A stretch of 64,000 nucleotides of DNA. It comes from Anadara kagoshimensis (Eukaryota > Mollusca > Bivalvia > Arcoida > Arcidae). A program made the position numbers and the translations under genes. Below the pieces are notes generated by a model, which saw only the letters and a program-made list of their open reading frames with translations, was not told where the DNA came from and ran no database searches. The stretch's first letter is position 1. Every line of letters starts with the position of its first letter. The stretch lies in assembly GCA_021292105.1 (NCBI GenBank), contig CM037865.1, positions 25,647,928 through 25,711,927 of the forward strand. Direction: 5' to 3'. Below, piece by piece: positions 22,255-34,049 of the stretch.

Positions 22255-25173
22255 TTAGTTGGTTCTGTCTGCCTTTTTGCATTTGCATTTCGTCTGCTTG
22301 ACTTTGGAATAATACAGGCTCATCAACAGATCAAGCTGTTTTCTTAAAAGCATAAGTTCACTCACTAAAAATTTAGCTGTCATTGATGCGTTTAAATCAG
22401 CAAATAAAGTGTTCAAAATACTTCGGTTTGTCCCTTCTTTGAACCCGTTAAAAGCACTATATGGCCAACACAACAGAAACACCACTACGAAGTGAGCTGG
22501 GGTTATTTTGTTAAAGAGATCACATTTAACTTTAGCCGGACGTTCGCAGTCTGCCGATGCATTAGCGATTTCTCCCATTTTGTTCACATATGTTAAAGAC
22601 TTTTCATCAAGAATTTTGGAAAGCAAATCAAATAACTGTAATTCCTCAATGCCTATGAGGACTTTATGGATCGAACACTTGTGTTGTTGAGTTAAGTAAT
22701 CTGCTGGACAACATAGGTCCAGTTGTGTGGTTAAAATGGTCTGGTCAGGTTTTAGGTATTGTAGTCCTGTCTCCAATGCCTGGACTGCACCACGTACAAA
22801 CTCCTCTAGCTCTGGTGTGTTGGCTAGGTTCTTCGAAGTGTTCTCTTGTGAGAGCCAATCATCCCAGTGTTGAACAAACATGACCATATCACTGGCGCAT
22901 CCACATGGAAATGAAACACTGAACAAAGTAGATATTCTGAACAATATCAGTGAAGGGTTCTGGTCTAGTCTAGACATTGTCACATATCCTCTAGGATCAC
23001 CTGAAGTTGAAAATATTATTATTATTACACTCACTTTTTTACATGTTTGTATATTGTATTGTATTGTATTGTGTTGTATTGTGTTGCATTGTCTTGCATA
23101 GCATTGTATTGCATTTTACTGTGTTGGGTTGTATTGTACTGTGTTATGTTACTTAGTATTTGAATCGCATTGTATTGCATTGCATTGTGCTACAAAGTTT
23201 TGTATTGCATTGCATTGTATTGTATTGTATTGTATTGTTTTGTATTGTAGTGCATTGCATTGTATTGTTTTGCATTGTATTGTATTGTATTGTATTGTAT
23301 TGTATTGTATTGTATTGTATTGTATTGTATTGTATTGTATTGTATTGTAGTGCATTGTATTGTATTGTTTTGCATTGTATTGTATTGTATTGTATTGTAT
23401 TGTATTGTATTGTATTGAATTGTATTGTATTGTATTGTATTGTATTGTATTGTAGTGCATTGTATTGTTTTGTATTGTATTGTAGTGCATTGCATTGTGT
23501 TGTTTTGCATTGTATTGTAGTGCATTGCATTGTATTGTTTTGCATTGTATTGTATTGTATTGTATTGTATTATATTGTATTGTATTGTATTGTATTGTAT
23601 TGTTTTGTAGTGCATTGCATTGTTTTATATTGTGTTGCATTATACTCTGTTGCATTGCATTGTATTGTGTTGCATTGTATTGCATTATACTGTGTTGCAT
23701 TGCATTGTATTGTGTTGTATTGCATTGTATTGCATTATACTGTGTTGTATTGTATTGCACTGTGTTGTATCGTATTATATTGTTTTGTGTTGCATTGTAT
23801 TGGATTGTGTTGTATTGTATTCTGATGTATTGTTTTGTACTGTGTTACATTGTTTTGTATTGTTTCGAGTTGTGTTGTATTGGATTGTGTTGCATTGCAT
23901 TGTATTGTTTTGTGTTTCAAGAGTTGCATTGTGTTGCATGGCATTGTATTGTTTTGTGTTGCAATGTATTGGATTGTGTTGTATTGTATTCTGATGTATT
24001 GTTTTGTACTGTGTTACATTGTTTTGTATTGTTTTGTGTTGCGTTGTATTGGATTGTGTTGCATTGCATTGTATTGTTTTTGTGTTGCAAGAATTGCATT
24101 GTGTTGCAAGAATTGCATTGTGTTGCATGGTATTGTATTGTTTTGTGTTGCATTGTATTCTGATGTATTGTTTTGTACTGTGTTACATTGTTTTGTATTG
24201 TTTTGTGTTGTATTAGATTGTGTTGCATTGCATTATTTTGTTTTGTGTTGCAAGAATTGCATTGTGTTGCATGGTTATGTATTGTTTTGTGCTGCATTGT
24301 AATGTATTGTATCTTGTTGTATTGTGTTATGTTGCATTGTATTGTATTGTGTTATGTTGCATTGTATTGTATTGCATTGTATTACATTCTATTGTATTGT
24401 ATTATGTTGTGTTGCATTGCATTGTACTATGTTGCATTGTCTTGTATTGTATTGCATTGTATTACATTCTATTGTATTGTATTATGTTATGTTGCATTGC
24501 ATTGTATTGTATTATGTTGTGTTGCATTGCATTGTATTGTATTGCGTTGCATTGTACTGTGTTGCATTGTATTGTATTGCGTTGCATTGTATTGTATTGT
24601 ATTGTATATTTTATTGTGTTGCATTGTACTGTGTTGTATTGTATTGTATTGTATTGCATTGTGTTGTATTGTACTGCATTGTATTGTATTCAGGTTGTAT
24701 TACATTGCATTTTATAATATTTAATTGTATTGTATTGCGCAGTATTGTATTGTTAAGGCAAACAGCAGTGATCTATCCACTTGACCTTTTATTTAAATAT
24801 TTATCATGAACCAATGCATTTATGTATAGGAAAAACAAGTAAGTGATTATCTCGTCACACTGATTTAATACCAAGCGAAAATTATATTATGGATATTGTG
24901 TTATTTTGCATATTTTTTTAAAAAAAGCGCGATGTGTCTTAATTCCTATACCGCGAAAATAAATACAAGCCAAATTAAATACTTTTACAGTATGCATTAA
25001 TAATGAATCCTTTTACTAACCATGTATCGGGTGGATCATCCTATATGAATATTCCTAATGGAAGGTCAAACGTACATATCAGATCCATATCTATATTGTC
25101 GTGAATTGTATTGTTATGTTTAGTATTGTAAATGACTTGCAAGACATGGCAATAAATGAATGTGGTCCAACCC

Positions 25174-25209
<36 letters not shown>

Positions 25210-25845
25210 ACCTGTTGACTTGTCCAGAGCTTTCATGGCTTCAAACAAAAGCGGAAGCGGTATCCAATGTGGTGGGTACTTAAACCTAGCGGTGTCTAGC
25301 ATTAGAACCATGTCCTCCTCTGGGTGATATCCACCAACTGGAGAAAAATGTCCGTCCCCAGTCTGTTTTAAAACTTTTCTGGAATATGTTAGAATCAAGA
25401 AGCTATCGTCTCGTTTCGTGTATTCTCGAACCTTTTCTCTGAATTCTTCCTCAGAGCTCCTTTCATCAGCCCTGACAGCCACTGTACCAACGCCGTTGCA
25501 TTTTGCGAGGCACAAAAACTGATCAAACGTGATGCCGTCTTTCTCAATCAGTTGTAATGGAACGCAACAGTCTAGCATGTTCTCGTGGTACCAACGCCAT
25601 GGACCTTTCCAAACTTTTCCAGGGTCTATTTCGAGAGCATTTAGAATCATCACAAGAGTTGTAAGGCCACAAAAGGCTGGTTCTTCCTGGGTCCGAAATT
25701 GGGCGGCAAGTTTGAAGTAGCATTCCATGTGACCAGACGACATAGATTCAATAAATAATTTTTTTCCTTTTGGACTGGCAAAACTAATGCAAGAATCTGG
25801 CAATTGTCGTCTGTAAAATTGTCTTTTTGGAGAAAGTACATCCAT
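22255..25845 (-). CDS. Phytochelatin synthase (two exons)
   Basis: Exon 1 is 25845-25212 and exon 2 is 23000-22255; the junction joins in phase 1 (ACA-G / GT-GAT) and gives 459 residues. The enzyme transfers gamma-Glu-Cys between glutathione molecules to make metal-binding phytochelatins, in the cytosol. The papain-like catalytic domain (about 7-230) has the family's Cys-His-Asp triad: C59 in PAFCGLTTLVMILNAL, H166 in DGHFSPVGGYH, D184 in LMLDTARFKYPPHW. FYRRQLPDS near the N-terminus and the join STGDPRGYVTMSR are also family hallmarks. The C-terminal part (about 230-459) is divergent, as usual, with CC and CKCKK clusters that may sense metal. The start is the first ATG after an in-frame TAG. 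A possible acceptor (TTTTCCAG) 39 bases upstream leaves room for another 5' exon. The intron is filled mainly by a pentanucleotide repeat. Confidence 0.92.
23049..24760. repeat. Very long ATTGT/ATTGC pentanucleotide repeat
   Basis: About 1.7 kb made almost wholly of pentamers ATTGT, ATTGC and single-base variants, in the intron of the phytochelatin synthase gene. The central part (about 23210-23610) is the purest. Toward the right, longer mixed blocks (for example around CTGATGTATTG) recur as higher-order repeats. Long open frames through it in several phases, with YNTIQ- or VLYCI-type periodic peptides, are artefacts of a repeat lacking stop codons. Confidence 0.95.
24868..24996. mobile_element. 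Fragment of a MITE ending GTTTACAGTA-like
   Basis: Shares the GCGAAAATTATATTATG block, the CCGCGAAAATAAATACA block and the end AATACTTTTACAGTA with the fuller copy at 46042-46256. Confidence 0.5.
25172..25207. repeat. AG microsatellite next to a splice donor
   Basis: About 36 bases of AG dinucleotide, beginning within a few bases of the donor of phytochelatin synthase exon 1 (exon end 25212). On the transcript it is a CU-rich tract immediately after the 5' splice site. Confidence 0.9.
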
Positions 25846-25869
25846 CTTGGATGCGGCTATCAATGAGGC

Positions 25870-26500
25870 GTATCTCTGGAAAACTCGCTACAAAATTAGA
25901 ATGAAAATGCCATTTTATTCATTTTCTTAAATCTTCCATATTCTATTTTTACAAGTATCAAACAATAATTTTAAAACCAAGAGAAAAGGTATATGACACA
26001 ATCAAAAAATAAAACAATGCATCTAGTAACATGTTTTCAATCGTTGCTTGAAAGAGCATGGCGTGTTATCAGAATAATAAGCAAATCAACAGAGAGAGAG
26101 AGTCACAAATCACAATTACATGTACAAACGTGATAACTGCTTTGACTTCTGTCTGATTTACGCGTTTTTTCTGTAAAACAGTTTAAATTCTTACTTTAAT
26201 ACTTACCGCACTTGCCAAATAAGTATTTTTTTAAAGTTTTTTTTTCAAAATGTATATTCTTAAGTTCTTACCAATATGTTTATTCATCAATACGTGTATA
26301 TGATCATTTTAGACCAAATAATTCCGGAATGAGTCGGTAAAATTAAGACACCACTTTATATGTTTATTTTACCAACCAGATATTGTATCATAAAATGTAA
26401 ATCTTGACATTTATTGTCGGTTAAACATAAAGAATCCGATACAAGTGATCATAAATTATTATAGACACTAAAAGGTAAGTTTATGTACTTCTTATTAGTT
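25870..26500. other. Upstream flank of phytochelatin synthase
   Basis: Non-coding AT-rich DNA containing a short GA run near 26090. The promoter probably lies here. No metal-response element (TGCRCNC) in a convincing cluster and no clear TATA box were found by eye. Confidence 0.35.
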
Positions 26501-26504
26501 TAAG

Positions 26505-26820
26505 CTACTACGTAGCTCAGTTGGTAAAGTGTTCGCTTCGTATGTGAAAGGTCGTGGTTTCGAACCCTAGTCGGGTTCTGATCAAGACAGGGTAGTGACT
26601 GTTCTTTCACTAAACACTCGGTATTTAGAAATTAAAGTCAAAGGGCGTTAGGAATACGTCCCGTGACACGGTAGGTGTGACATGTTAAAGACCCCGCCCC
26701 TGCACATTGCCATAAACGCATTGCAAAGGTCAAAATTTCTTCCTATAAGTGGTGACTTCTCGATATAATTAGTAAGTAAAATATGTTTGACTGGGACGTG
26801 AAACCCCATTCAATCAATCT
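26505..26820 (+). repeat. SINE family 1, full length
   Basis: tRNA head (TAGCTCAGTTGG A box, GGTTTCGAACCC B box), middle AACACTCGGTATTTAGAAAT, and tail GGGACGTGAAACCCC with CAATCAATC. Confidence 0.85.
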
Positions 26821-26862
26821 TATCATAAGGATATCCTACTTAAAGAATATTTCCTTTCAGTC

Positions 26863-26920
26863 CTGTCGCGTGCTACTTTTGAATGTATTATTTCATAAAA
26901 ATTCAAAAGTAGCACATGAC
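26863..26920. repeat. 57-bp palindromic repeat, copy 3
   Basis: GTGCTACTTTTGAATG...CATAAAAATTCAAAAGTAGCACATGAC; the same palindrome as at 17375 and 17896 with a central loop in the opposite orientation. Confidence 0.8.
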
Positions 26921-26929
26921 CGTCCTAAT

Positions 26930-27097
26930 TTTGATTTGACACGTGGTGTGTGTAACTAGCTAAACAGGTGATTGCTTACCCTTCCGGAGCACTTGGCCTT
27001 ACTTCCCTTGTGGAAGTTCAAGTGTTTCATCTCATTTGTCAGCTTCAGAGTTATTACTTTGCTTTTGAACTGTAGTTTGGACACAGATTGGTATGTT
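26930..27097 (+). mobile_element. Penelope-type element, 3' tail, copy 3
   Basis: Only the post-coding tail remains: TAACTAGCTAAACAGG, CCTTCCGGAGCAC, TGTGGAAGTTCAAGTG and GACACAGATTGGTATGTTT, matching copies 1, 2 and 4. Confidence 0.65.
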
Positions 27098-27314
27098 TAT
27101 TTTTAACTACAACATTCGGAAGTGCATAATAAATCATAATAATGTAGATCTATTTCTTGGAACTGCCGGGTGTACGCTTTATTGTAACAGCTAATGGATT
27201 CTTGCAATGCCTCTAGGGAAATCTTTCTTTCCTTGAAATGAATACACTCAGTAATTTTCATGATCCAACGGAATAAACACGCCAGGGTAGATATCCCATT
27301 AATAATACACCTGG

Positions 27315-27319
<5 letters not shown>

Positions 27320-27363
<44 letters not shown>
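27320..27363. repeat. TA microsatellite
   Basis: About 44 bases of uninterrupted TA. Confidence 0.9.
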
Positions 27364-27364
<1 letters not shown>

Positions 27365-27365
<1 letters not shown>

Positions 27366-28890
27366 TTCAAGAAGTAAAAAAAAAAACTATGTATACAGAT
27401 CGATAAGATATAACCGATATATTTAACTGGTTATAACATTACAGATATTATACCTTAACCTTACTGTTCATAAATTACTAAAACTGCATTTTTTTCAAGA
27501 TAACATTTTTTAGTTATTGTCATATTTTTATTACGAGGTGAAGCAATGTACAATGTCACTATCCTCAAAAGACTCGGTGCACATGTCGTAAACTTTTTAC
27601 TTCAAAATGAAAACTCTAGATAACAACTGTGCCTTTTTATCCTAATAATGCTCGACCTTTTAATCATTTATCATGAGCTCAGTTAAATTTGAAAATTGTT
27701 ATTGCAGTCTGATAGGGGTACTCTAAGATATTATAAAATCAACATGTTAAGTTTTTTATAATTCTAAGCCAAATTTATTTATAAATTATATATTATATTT
27801 TCAAATACTTATGGGTATCTTTAGATTATTATATAAATGAAACTGACCCTGTGTCATTTAATACTAGGCAAACTAGCGCGGTTTGTTTTCACCTTATCTA
27901 AGGAATTTTCTGGATGCCCAAAATCGGTGAGAATATTCAGTGATTGTCACCCTTGACCTCAAATAGACGTATATTAAGTTTAGGAAGTTATCCGATAACG
28001 GTCGATTTTCAGGTTAGCCGGAAGTCATTATGTACACTGTAACATAAAGGGCTGATAGAAAGTCTGACTATATCGTAGATGTTTCTCTTATGAGATTAAA
28101 GCTCCCAACATTGCCACAGCTTGTGACCTAGATTAGTACAGGCTACTACTCAACGTGAATGTAAGTAGCCCTCCACACTGTCCGGGATGACCAGTCCTGG
28201 TCACTTTTAGTGTCCGTGTGGCGTATTAAGTGATTATACATACCTGATGAAGAAATGTCCTCATTAACACTAAAACTTTGTCAGTCATATACCTCTGTTT
28301 CAGAATTTGTGAAACAAACACTGGTTAATAGTACTGTATTAACAAGACTTTGTCCAATTTCCGTGTCAATGCAGTGCTTACCAGTTCCCTCCCTTTGATT
28401 GTGCTGGATGATTCTGTGTAGTGTGTGTATTTTGTACGGAAGCGTATTAGGGCTACTTTTTTAAATCATGTTTTAATTTTCAGAGTAAAGTGTGAAATTT
28501 AGTTTTAAAGCGCAAATTTTACAAAATAAACAGTGAAAATTTAGATATTAGAGTAAAAATTTATATACATATATGTATTTAAAATATTACTTTTTAAAAA
28601 AAGAGAAAATTACAAAATGGTCCTAATATGCGCCCGTAGTTTTTGTGAAGTCGAGCGGAGCGTAAAAAAATACAGGGTCAGTAGAGGGGAGTGGGGGAGG
28701 GGGGCATGCTCCTACAGAAAAATTGAGTTTTAATAATACTTCGATGTCTAAGTGCATTTTATACAAGTATTTTTTTTTGTATGTTAATTGAATGGTTAAT
28801 TACATTTCACCTTATCATACCAGAATGTATAATATTTTGAGCAAACAGAAGCATCGGGAAAGACACAAACCTTCAGAATGTCAATCTGAA
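27365..28890. other. Non-coding stretch, nothing recognised
   Basis: AT-rich DNA with no supported gene. Short open frames lack domain signal and splice context. Confidence 0.4.
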
Positions 28891-28892
28891 TA

Positions 28893-29190
28893 TTCTTCGG
28901 CAAACTACGGTCGTGGATTCAAACCCCGGCTTTGGGTCTGGCCAAGAATTGAACATAGTAAGTTACAGTTCTTTCGCAAAACACTCGGTATTTAGAAATA
29001 AAATCACGAATTCTTTAGAAAGAAACTTAAAAAACGATGTCCCGTATCACGGTAGGCGTACCACGTTAAAAGAACCTTCCCTGCACGTTGCCCTGAGCGC
29101 ACTGTCACTTCACCTATAGCAAGTGACATCTCGATGTTAGTTAAATGTTCTTGACTTTTGACGTGGAACCCCATTTAATCAATCAATCTT
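28893..29190 (+). repeat. SINE family 1, head degraded
   Basis: B box GATTCAAACCCCGG, body ACACTCGGTATTTAGAAAT and tail GACGTGGAACCCCATTTAATC are present; the A box is not recognisable. Confidence 0.75.
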
Positions 29191-29291
29191 CGGCAAACTC
29201 GTCAATGCACATTAGCTTTGATCTCTCTCTATATACATGTGTATAAACTCAGACGTTGCAGCTGCAAGATCAACAAAATGTCCCATATTGA

Positions 29292-30115
29292 AGAACGGCG
29301 TCACTTAGTGTAGACAGCTTATCAAAACGCGTTAATAATAATTAGACAGCCCATAAGAAAGGTGTCATTGTAAGAACGGCGTCATTTAGTGTAGACGTTC
29401 ATCAGAACGGCGTCATTTAGTGTAGACAGTATCATAACGCGTCAATAATTAGTCTAGACGTAGGCAATTTATCAGAACGGCGTCACTTATAATGAAGACG
29501 GTTCATTAGAACGGAGTCACTTATAGTGTAGGCGGTTCATAAGAACGGCGTCATTTAGTGTAAACGGTTCATCAGATGGGCGTAACATAGTTTAGACGGT
29601 TGATTAGAACAGCGTCACTTAATGTAGACCAGAACGACGTCATTTAGTGTAGACGGTTCATCAGAACGGCGTCACATAGTTTAGACGGTTGGTTAGAACA
29701 GCGTCACTTAGTGTAGACCAGAACGACGTCATTTTGTGTAGACGGTTCATCAGAACGGCGTCACATAGTTTAGACGGTTGATTAGAACAGCGTCACTTAG
29801 TGTAGACCAGAACGACGTCATTTTGTGTAGACGGTTCATCAGAACGGCGTCACATAGTTTAGACGGTTGATTAGAACAGCGTCACTTAATGTAGACCAGA
29901 ACGACGTCATTTAGTGTAGACGGTTCATCAGAACGGCGTCACATAGTTTAGACGGTTGGTTAGAACAGCGTCACTTAATGTAGACCAGAACGATGTCATT
30001 TAGTATAGACGGTTCATCAGAACGGCGTCACATAGTTTAGACGGTTGGTTAGAACAGCGTCACTTAGTGTAAACCAGAACGACGTCATTAGTGCTGTTGG
30101 TTAATAGGAACGGCG
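29292..30115. repeat. GAACGGCGTCA minisatellite with 89-bp higher-order unit
   Basis: Basic units of 25-32 bp share GAACRNCGTCAYWTWGTNTAGAC. From about 29566 to 30080 they form a trimer of exactly 89 bases (landmark GGTTCATC at 29655, 29744, 29833, 29922, 30011). To the left the units are less regular. Confidence 0.9.
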
Positions 30116-30149
30116 TCAGGTTGCTTTAGCTGTTATAAAATGAAGAACA

Positions 30150-30245
30150 GCCGCTGTCCAATGAGTTTTCCGGAGAATACCACCGACCTTCGGCAAGCGA
30201 ACTGACAAACTTTCTCGCACTAGTACTGAAAATCCTTTACAACAC
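30150..30245 (-). repeat. SINE family 2 fragment
   Basis: Complement of the family body: TTTTCCGGAGAATACCACC, TTCGGCAAGCGAACTGAC and TTTCTCGCACTAG. It directly follows the minisatellite. Confidence 0.6.
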
Positions 30246-30663
30246 CCCTTACCTCGGATATACTTGTCGGCAGATGCATGAACTTTTGTTAACGGTCATG
30301 CTTACAGGTGAAGCGTACCTTGTAATATTTTTTTATAAGCAAGCAATATTGACCTGTCCGTTTGACCTTACATTAGGGAATTTGATGTGTGATTATCCAT
30401 CTAGTACATAGGTAGTAATAATATTGACAGTTAATATAATTTTTTATACTAGTACATAAACAATGCAAGTGCCATATAGACGAAATAAACACATAGGTGC
30501 ACTATACACAAATGTGTTCATAGGAAAATTTTCAAATCAAAGTTCAAGCGGACAGGTCAATATTGTTTGCAAATACATGGTTCATTTAGCGCTTTCACAT
30601 AGATTATTTATGATCGTCAATCATCGTATTCAGCTGAGTTGAAAAATACAATCAAATACTTGG

Positions 30664-30735
30664 AGTCAGTTATATTCCTATTCATATTCTTTATTTAGCC
30701 ATAAGTAAAGAATATGAATATAACTTTGTAGTCAG
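30664..30735. repeat. Short inverted repeat
   Basis: TCAGTTATATTCCTATTCATATTCTTTAT is mirrored after a short loop by ATAAGTAAAGAATATGAATATAACT, giving a stem of about 24 bases with small interruptions. Confidence 0.7.
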
Positions 30736-31059
30736 TTCAAAAGATCAATTGATAAAAAACGTTTAAATATCAAATAATTTATATTTTTCAGATGGTCTAA
30801 ACGTAGGACAGTCTTTAAAAATTCGAAAAATATTGTGCCGAATGACGCGTAGGAAAACGTTTTTTTTTCTAATTATGATAATTCAATTAAATTATATTCT
30901 TTATTACGAAGGTACTGCCACAATTGAGTCGTTGTTTCGATTACAGTTACGTCATCAGCAGTCTTGCAACAATAAGATATCGGGATCAGGTATTTTGACC
31001 ACATGTCCTTTTTTTATCCATCAACATGCATGAGCAAGCAGCCACTGCATTCGACATTA

Positions 31060-31500
31060 GGACGTTATGGCTTTAAATTAAACTCCCGCAACAGATTACT
31101 AACATTTCTTAGACACATTGACCGAAAATGATTGCCGACAAGCTGGCGTGCTGTCTCCGTCTGAAATTGGTCACGGTAGTGCGAGAGATGTATGCATCTA
31201 TCGTGACGACGCGTCCTAAAACACGGGCAAACTCTCTCGGACCCTGTGACTCTGAGAGACCCAATTAAACGAGATATTGTTGACTCCTGCATACGTCAAT
31301 CGGCGGCCACGCCCACAATGTTCCTACAACGGCCGCCATCGCGATACCAAAGCAGCGTCACGGCAACTAATGACGTACTAGTGTCAGTGACTTCATTAAA
31401 CGGCACAATTCAGACTGAGTTTTTATTCTTTTTGCGTGTAATTCAAGCATGCCAGGCCTTTGTCGGAACATTGTGGGCGTGGTCAGCGATACGGTTACAT
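31060..31500 (-). pseudogene. Tc1/mariner transposase fragment, second copy
   Basis: The minus strand reads STISRLIGSLRVTGS, then a degenerate linker, RCIHLSHYRDQFQTETARQL and NVSNLLREFNLKP. These correspond to the second helix-turn-helix and linker of Tc1-like transposases and align with the better copy to its right. Stops and frameshifts are present and no DDE catalytic domain remains. Confidence 0.65.
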
Positions 31501-32215
31501 GACGTTGTGAAGGTTTGCATGGTCCTCCCCTATCAACGTAACCTAACGTTGTAGCAGATGGATAAGAGGAAGGCTGTGTGGTCCCAGGACCAAATATTGC
31601 CTTGGATAACCACGAGAGGTGTTTTCAAGCCGTGAAATATCCCCGCCCATACTATAATAAACCCTCCCCACCCACGAATCTGTCGCTTTCTGTTACGCAA
31701 ACGTCAGAATATCACTCACCACGGCGTCTATAGCTATAGGTTGTCGTCCATTTGACTGACAAAGCGTGAGACAAGAGCCGTCAGTGAACATCAGATGTCT
31801 TCAATGGGCAAAGCGAAACTGATTAAGCACGTGCGCAAATAGCCACTGCATTCAAAATTGACGTTGCCTCTGCGTAAGGAAGGGACCACCATATGGACGT
31901 TGTGGCCTTAAATGAAACTCCCAAAACCGATTCCTAACCGTCCTTGGACACACTGTCCGAAAATGAGTGCCAACATGGTGAAGTGTCTTCTCCGTCTCGT
32001 CTCTGAAATCGGTTACGGTGCGAGAAACGTTCATATGTGCCTATGCTTTATTTTGACGTCCCAGCATAACGCTCGGGTCCTCCTTCTGGGACGGTCATCC
32101 AATCCCCCTGTGTCTCCAAGACACCCAACGAGATATTGTTCTCATGAACACAAAATTACTATGCCACACGACGTTGCGAATGTCCCTGCATTATCAGAGC
32201 AAAGGCCCTACCCCT
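31500..32215 (-). pseudogene. Tc1/mariner transposase relic
   Basis: Reading right to left on the minus strand: a QGDWMTVPEGGP-like segment, then HRNRFQ, TVRNRFWEFHLRPQRPYGGP and LTQRQRQ (paired helix-turn-helix region), and after a shift SYRRRGERYSDVC, DRFVGGEG and YGRGYF, matching the part of the Tc1 catalytic domain near the second Asp. A DNAG-type remnant of the DNARPH motif lies near 32190, out of order. Several stops interrupt the frame. This is a dead copy or a mosaic of two. Confidence 0.7.
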
Positions 32216-32512
32216 ACTGGTTTCCCCCAATTGTGGCATTTGGGTCTACAATCGCTTCGAAAAATGTTGTGTAACTGATGTGTACAGTTTCGGTGTTTGA
32301 TTTGTAATGTTTTACAAGCACATATAGTGCTGGAGTACCCCAGATGAATGTTTTCTTGAAAAAAATCTGCTGAAACCGTGTAACTATACAGCTTTCTGAA
32401 GTGTGGTCATCCTCTGCTGAATTTTAACTGAAGATCATTTTCGCAGCGCATAAGGGTAGATCTGTGTAAAAAAAATCATCAGGTAACCAGGGTCGTTTAA
32501 ATGTCCACGACT

Positions 32513-32820
32513 ATTGATTGAATGGGGTTTAACGTCCCAGTCAAGAATATTTCACTTATATCGAAACGTCACAAGGTATAGGTGAAGTCGCAGAACTTTT
32601 CAGCTTTGCAGTGCGCTTAGGGCAATGTACAAGGAGTTCTTTAACGTCCCACGCCTGTCGTGACACGGGGCATCGGTTTTAAAGATCTCTACCGTAGGAT
32701 CTCATGGCATTCGTTTCCAAATACCGAGTGCTTGTCGAAAGAACAGTCACTGTCTATTTTCAAGTCCTGGTCAGACTCTGACCGGGGTTCAAATCCACGA
32801 CCTCCCACATACTGAACTTC
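32513..32820 (-). repeat. SINE family 1, full length
   Basis: Tail TTGATTGAATGGGGTTTAACG at left; complement of the B box (GGGGTTCAAATCCACGACC) at right. Confidence 0.85.
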
Positions 32821-33124
32821 CACGAGAGGCGTTAGTCATTATAGTGGACGAGCGAGAAGAAAGTAGAACCCGTCTTGAATTTCACCAATGTTTTACTTGG
32901 AAGACAACCCCGAATTCTTGTGTAACATTATGAGACTCTTAATTCTTTTTTTATGGTAATACAATATAGCTAAAGAGAGATAACTCTGTTTCAACAATGA
33001 AACACGGCTTTCAACAAGTATCAAATAACGCAATAATTGACCAAATAATCTAATTACTTTCTGAAATCCATGGGCGAAGCAGAAAAATACTATCTCCGCA
33101 AATTAACAAATAAATTTTGTAACA

Positions 33125-33452
33125 GACCTCATTACAATGCGTATGTGGGAGGTCTTGGGTTCGAACCCCAGTGGGGTCTGACTTGAAAATAGGTGGTTGT
33201 GTGGTGACTGTTCTTTCACCAAGCACTCGGCATTTAGAAACGAAAATCACGGGGTCCTTCGAATGAGACCTTAAAAATGTTATGCCTCCGAGTCTAGATG
33301 TCTGAGTCATGACCCCCCCCCCCCTCCCCTGCACATTATCCTGAGCGTGCTGCAAGGTAAGAATTTCTTCCACTTTGCCTATAGCTGGTGACGTCTCGTT
33401 ATAATTAAAATATTCTTGAGTAGGACTTAAAACCCTGTTCAGTCAATCATTC
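33125..33452 (+). repeat. SINE family 1
   Basis: B box GGTTCGAACCCCAGTGGG, body CAAGCACTCGGCATTTAGAAA and tail CAGTCAATC are clear. The A-box side is degraded, and a poly-C run interrupts the body near 33308. Confidence 0.8.
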
Positions 33453-33654
33453 AAATGTCTTATATTCGTTATTGGCAAGATAACCCTACAAGTCTAAGTT
33501 TAACAATCATTATTTCTTAACCAAGATTTTCCTTATGGGGAATGTCAAATTTGAAATTAATGTAATTTTCTTAGTTTTGATGAAATTTTTGAATTTATGA
33601 CGTCATATTGAAAAAAAAAACTAAAAAATTAGTACATCTATATTCTAATTTTGT

Positions 33655-33842
33655 TGGGTCCTTCAGAAGAGACCTAAACCAGTATTACGGCAGGTGTTGC
33701 ACGTTTAAGAACCCTACCTTCTCATTGCCCCAAGTCATTGCAAAGGTAAAAATTCAGCTACTCCACCTATAGCTGGTGAAGTCTCAATAAAAGTTAATAT
33801 TCTTGACTGTAACGTAAAATCTTCATTCATTCAATTAATCCA
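33655..33842 (+). repeat. SINE family 1, 3' half
   Basis: CCTTCAGAAGAGACC, ACGGCAGGTGTTGCACG and CTATAGCTGGTGAAGTCTC are typical of the 3' half. Confidence 0.65.
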
Positions 33843-34049
33843 TTTTTTGTTGAAACGTTTTATTTTAGTACCAAAAAATAATGTCAAAAGTTGCCAGATT
33901 AAACAAATTAAAAAAAACATTAAAAGGGACACCGAACTCCCTTAAAGAAAACATTGCCATTGTCCTTTTGAATTATTGTATTATTTTTACTAAATAATCA
34001 ATTTGTTTATTGGGAATACATACAAACCAAAGCAATGGTGATGCACCTG

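Noticed and set aside
23129-24809. Long open frames on both strands within the pentanucleotide repeat (up to about 220 residues)
   Set aside because: They are pure repeat translations (five-residue periods) present in several frames at once. A pentamer without stop codons gives this automatically.
18888-30110. A CRISPR array
   Set aside because: The regular repeats here are satellites and minisatellites without unique spacers, in a eukaryotic genome with no cas genes.
31246-31554. Plus-strand open frame of 102 residues
   Set aside because: It is the antisense shadow of the Tc1 transposase relic on the minus strand.
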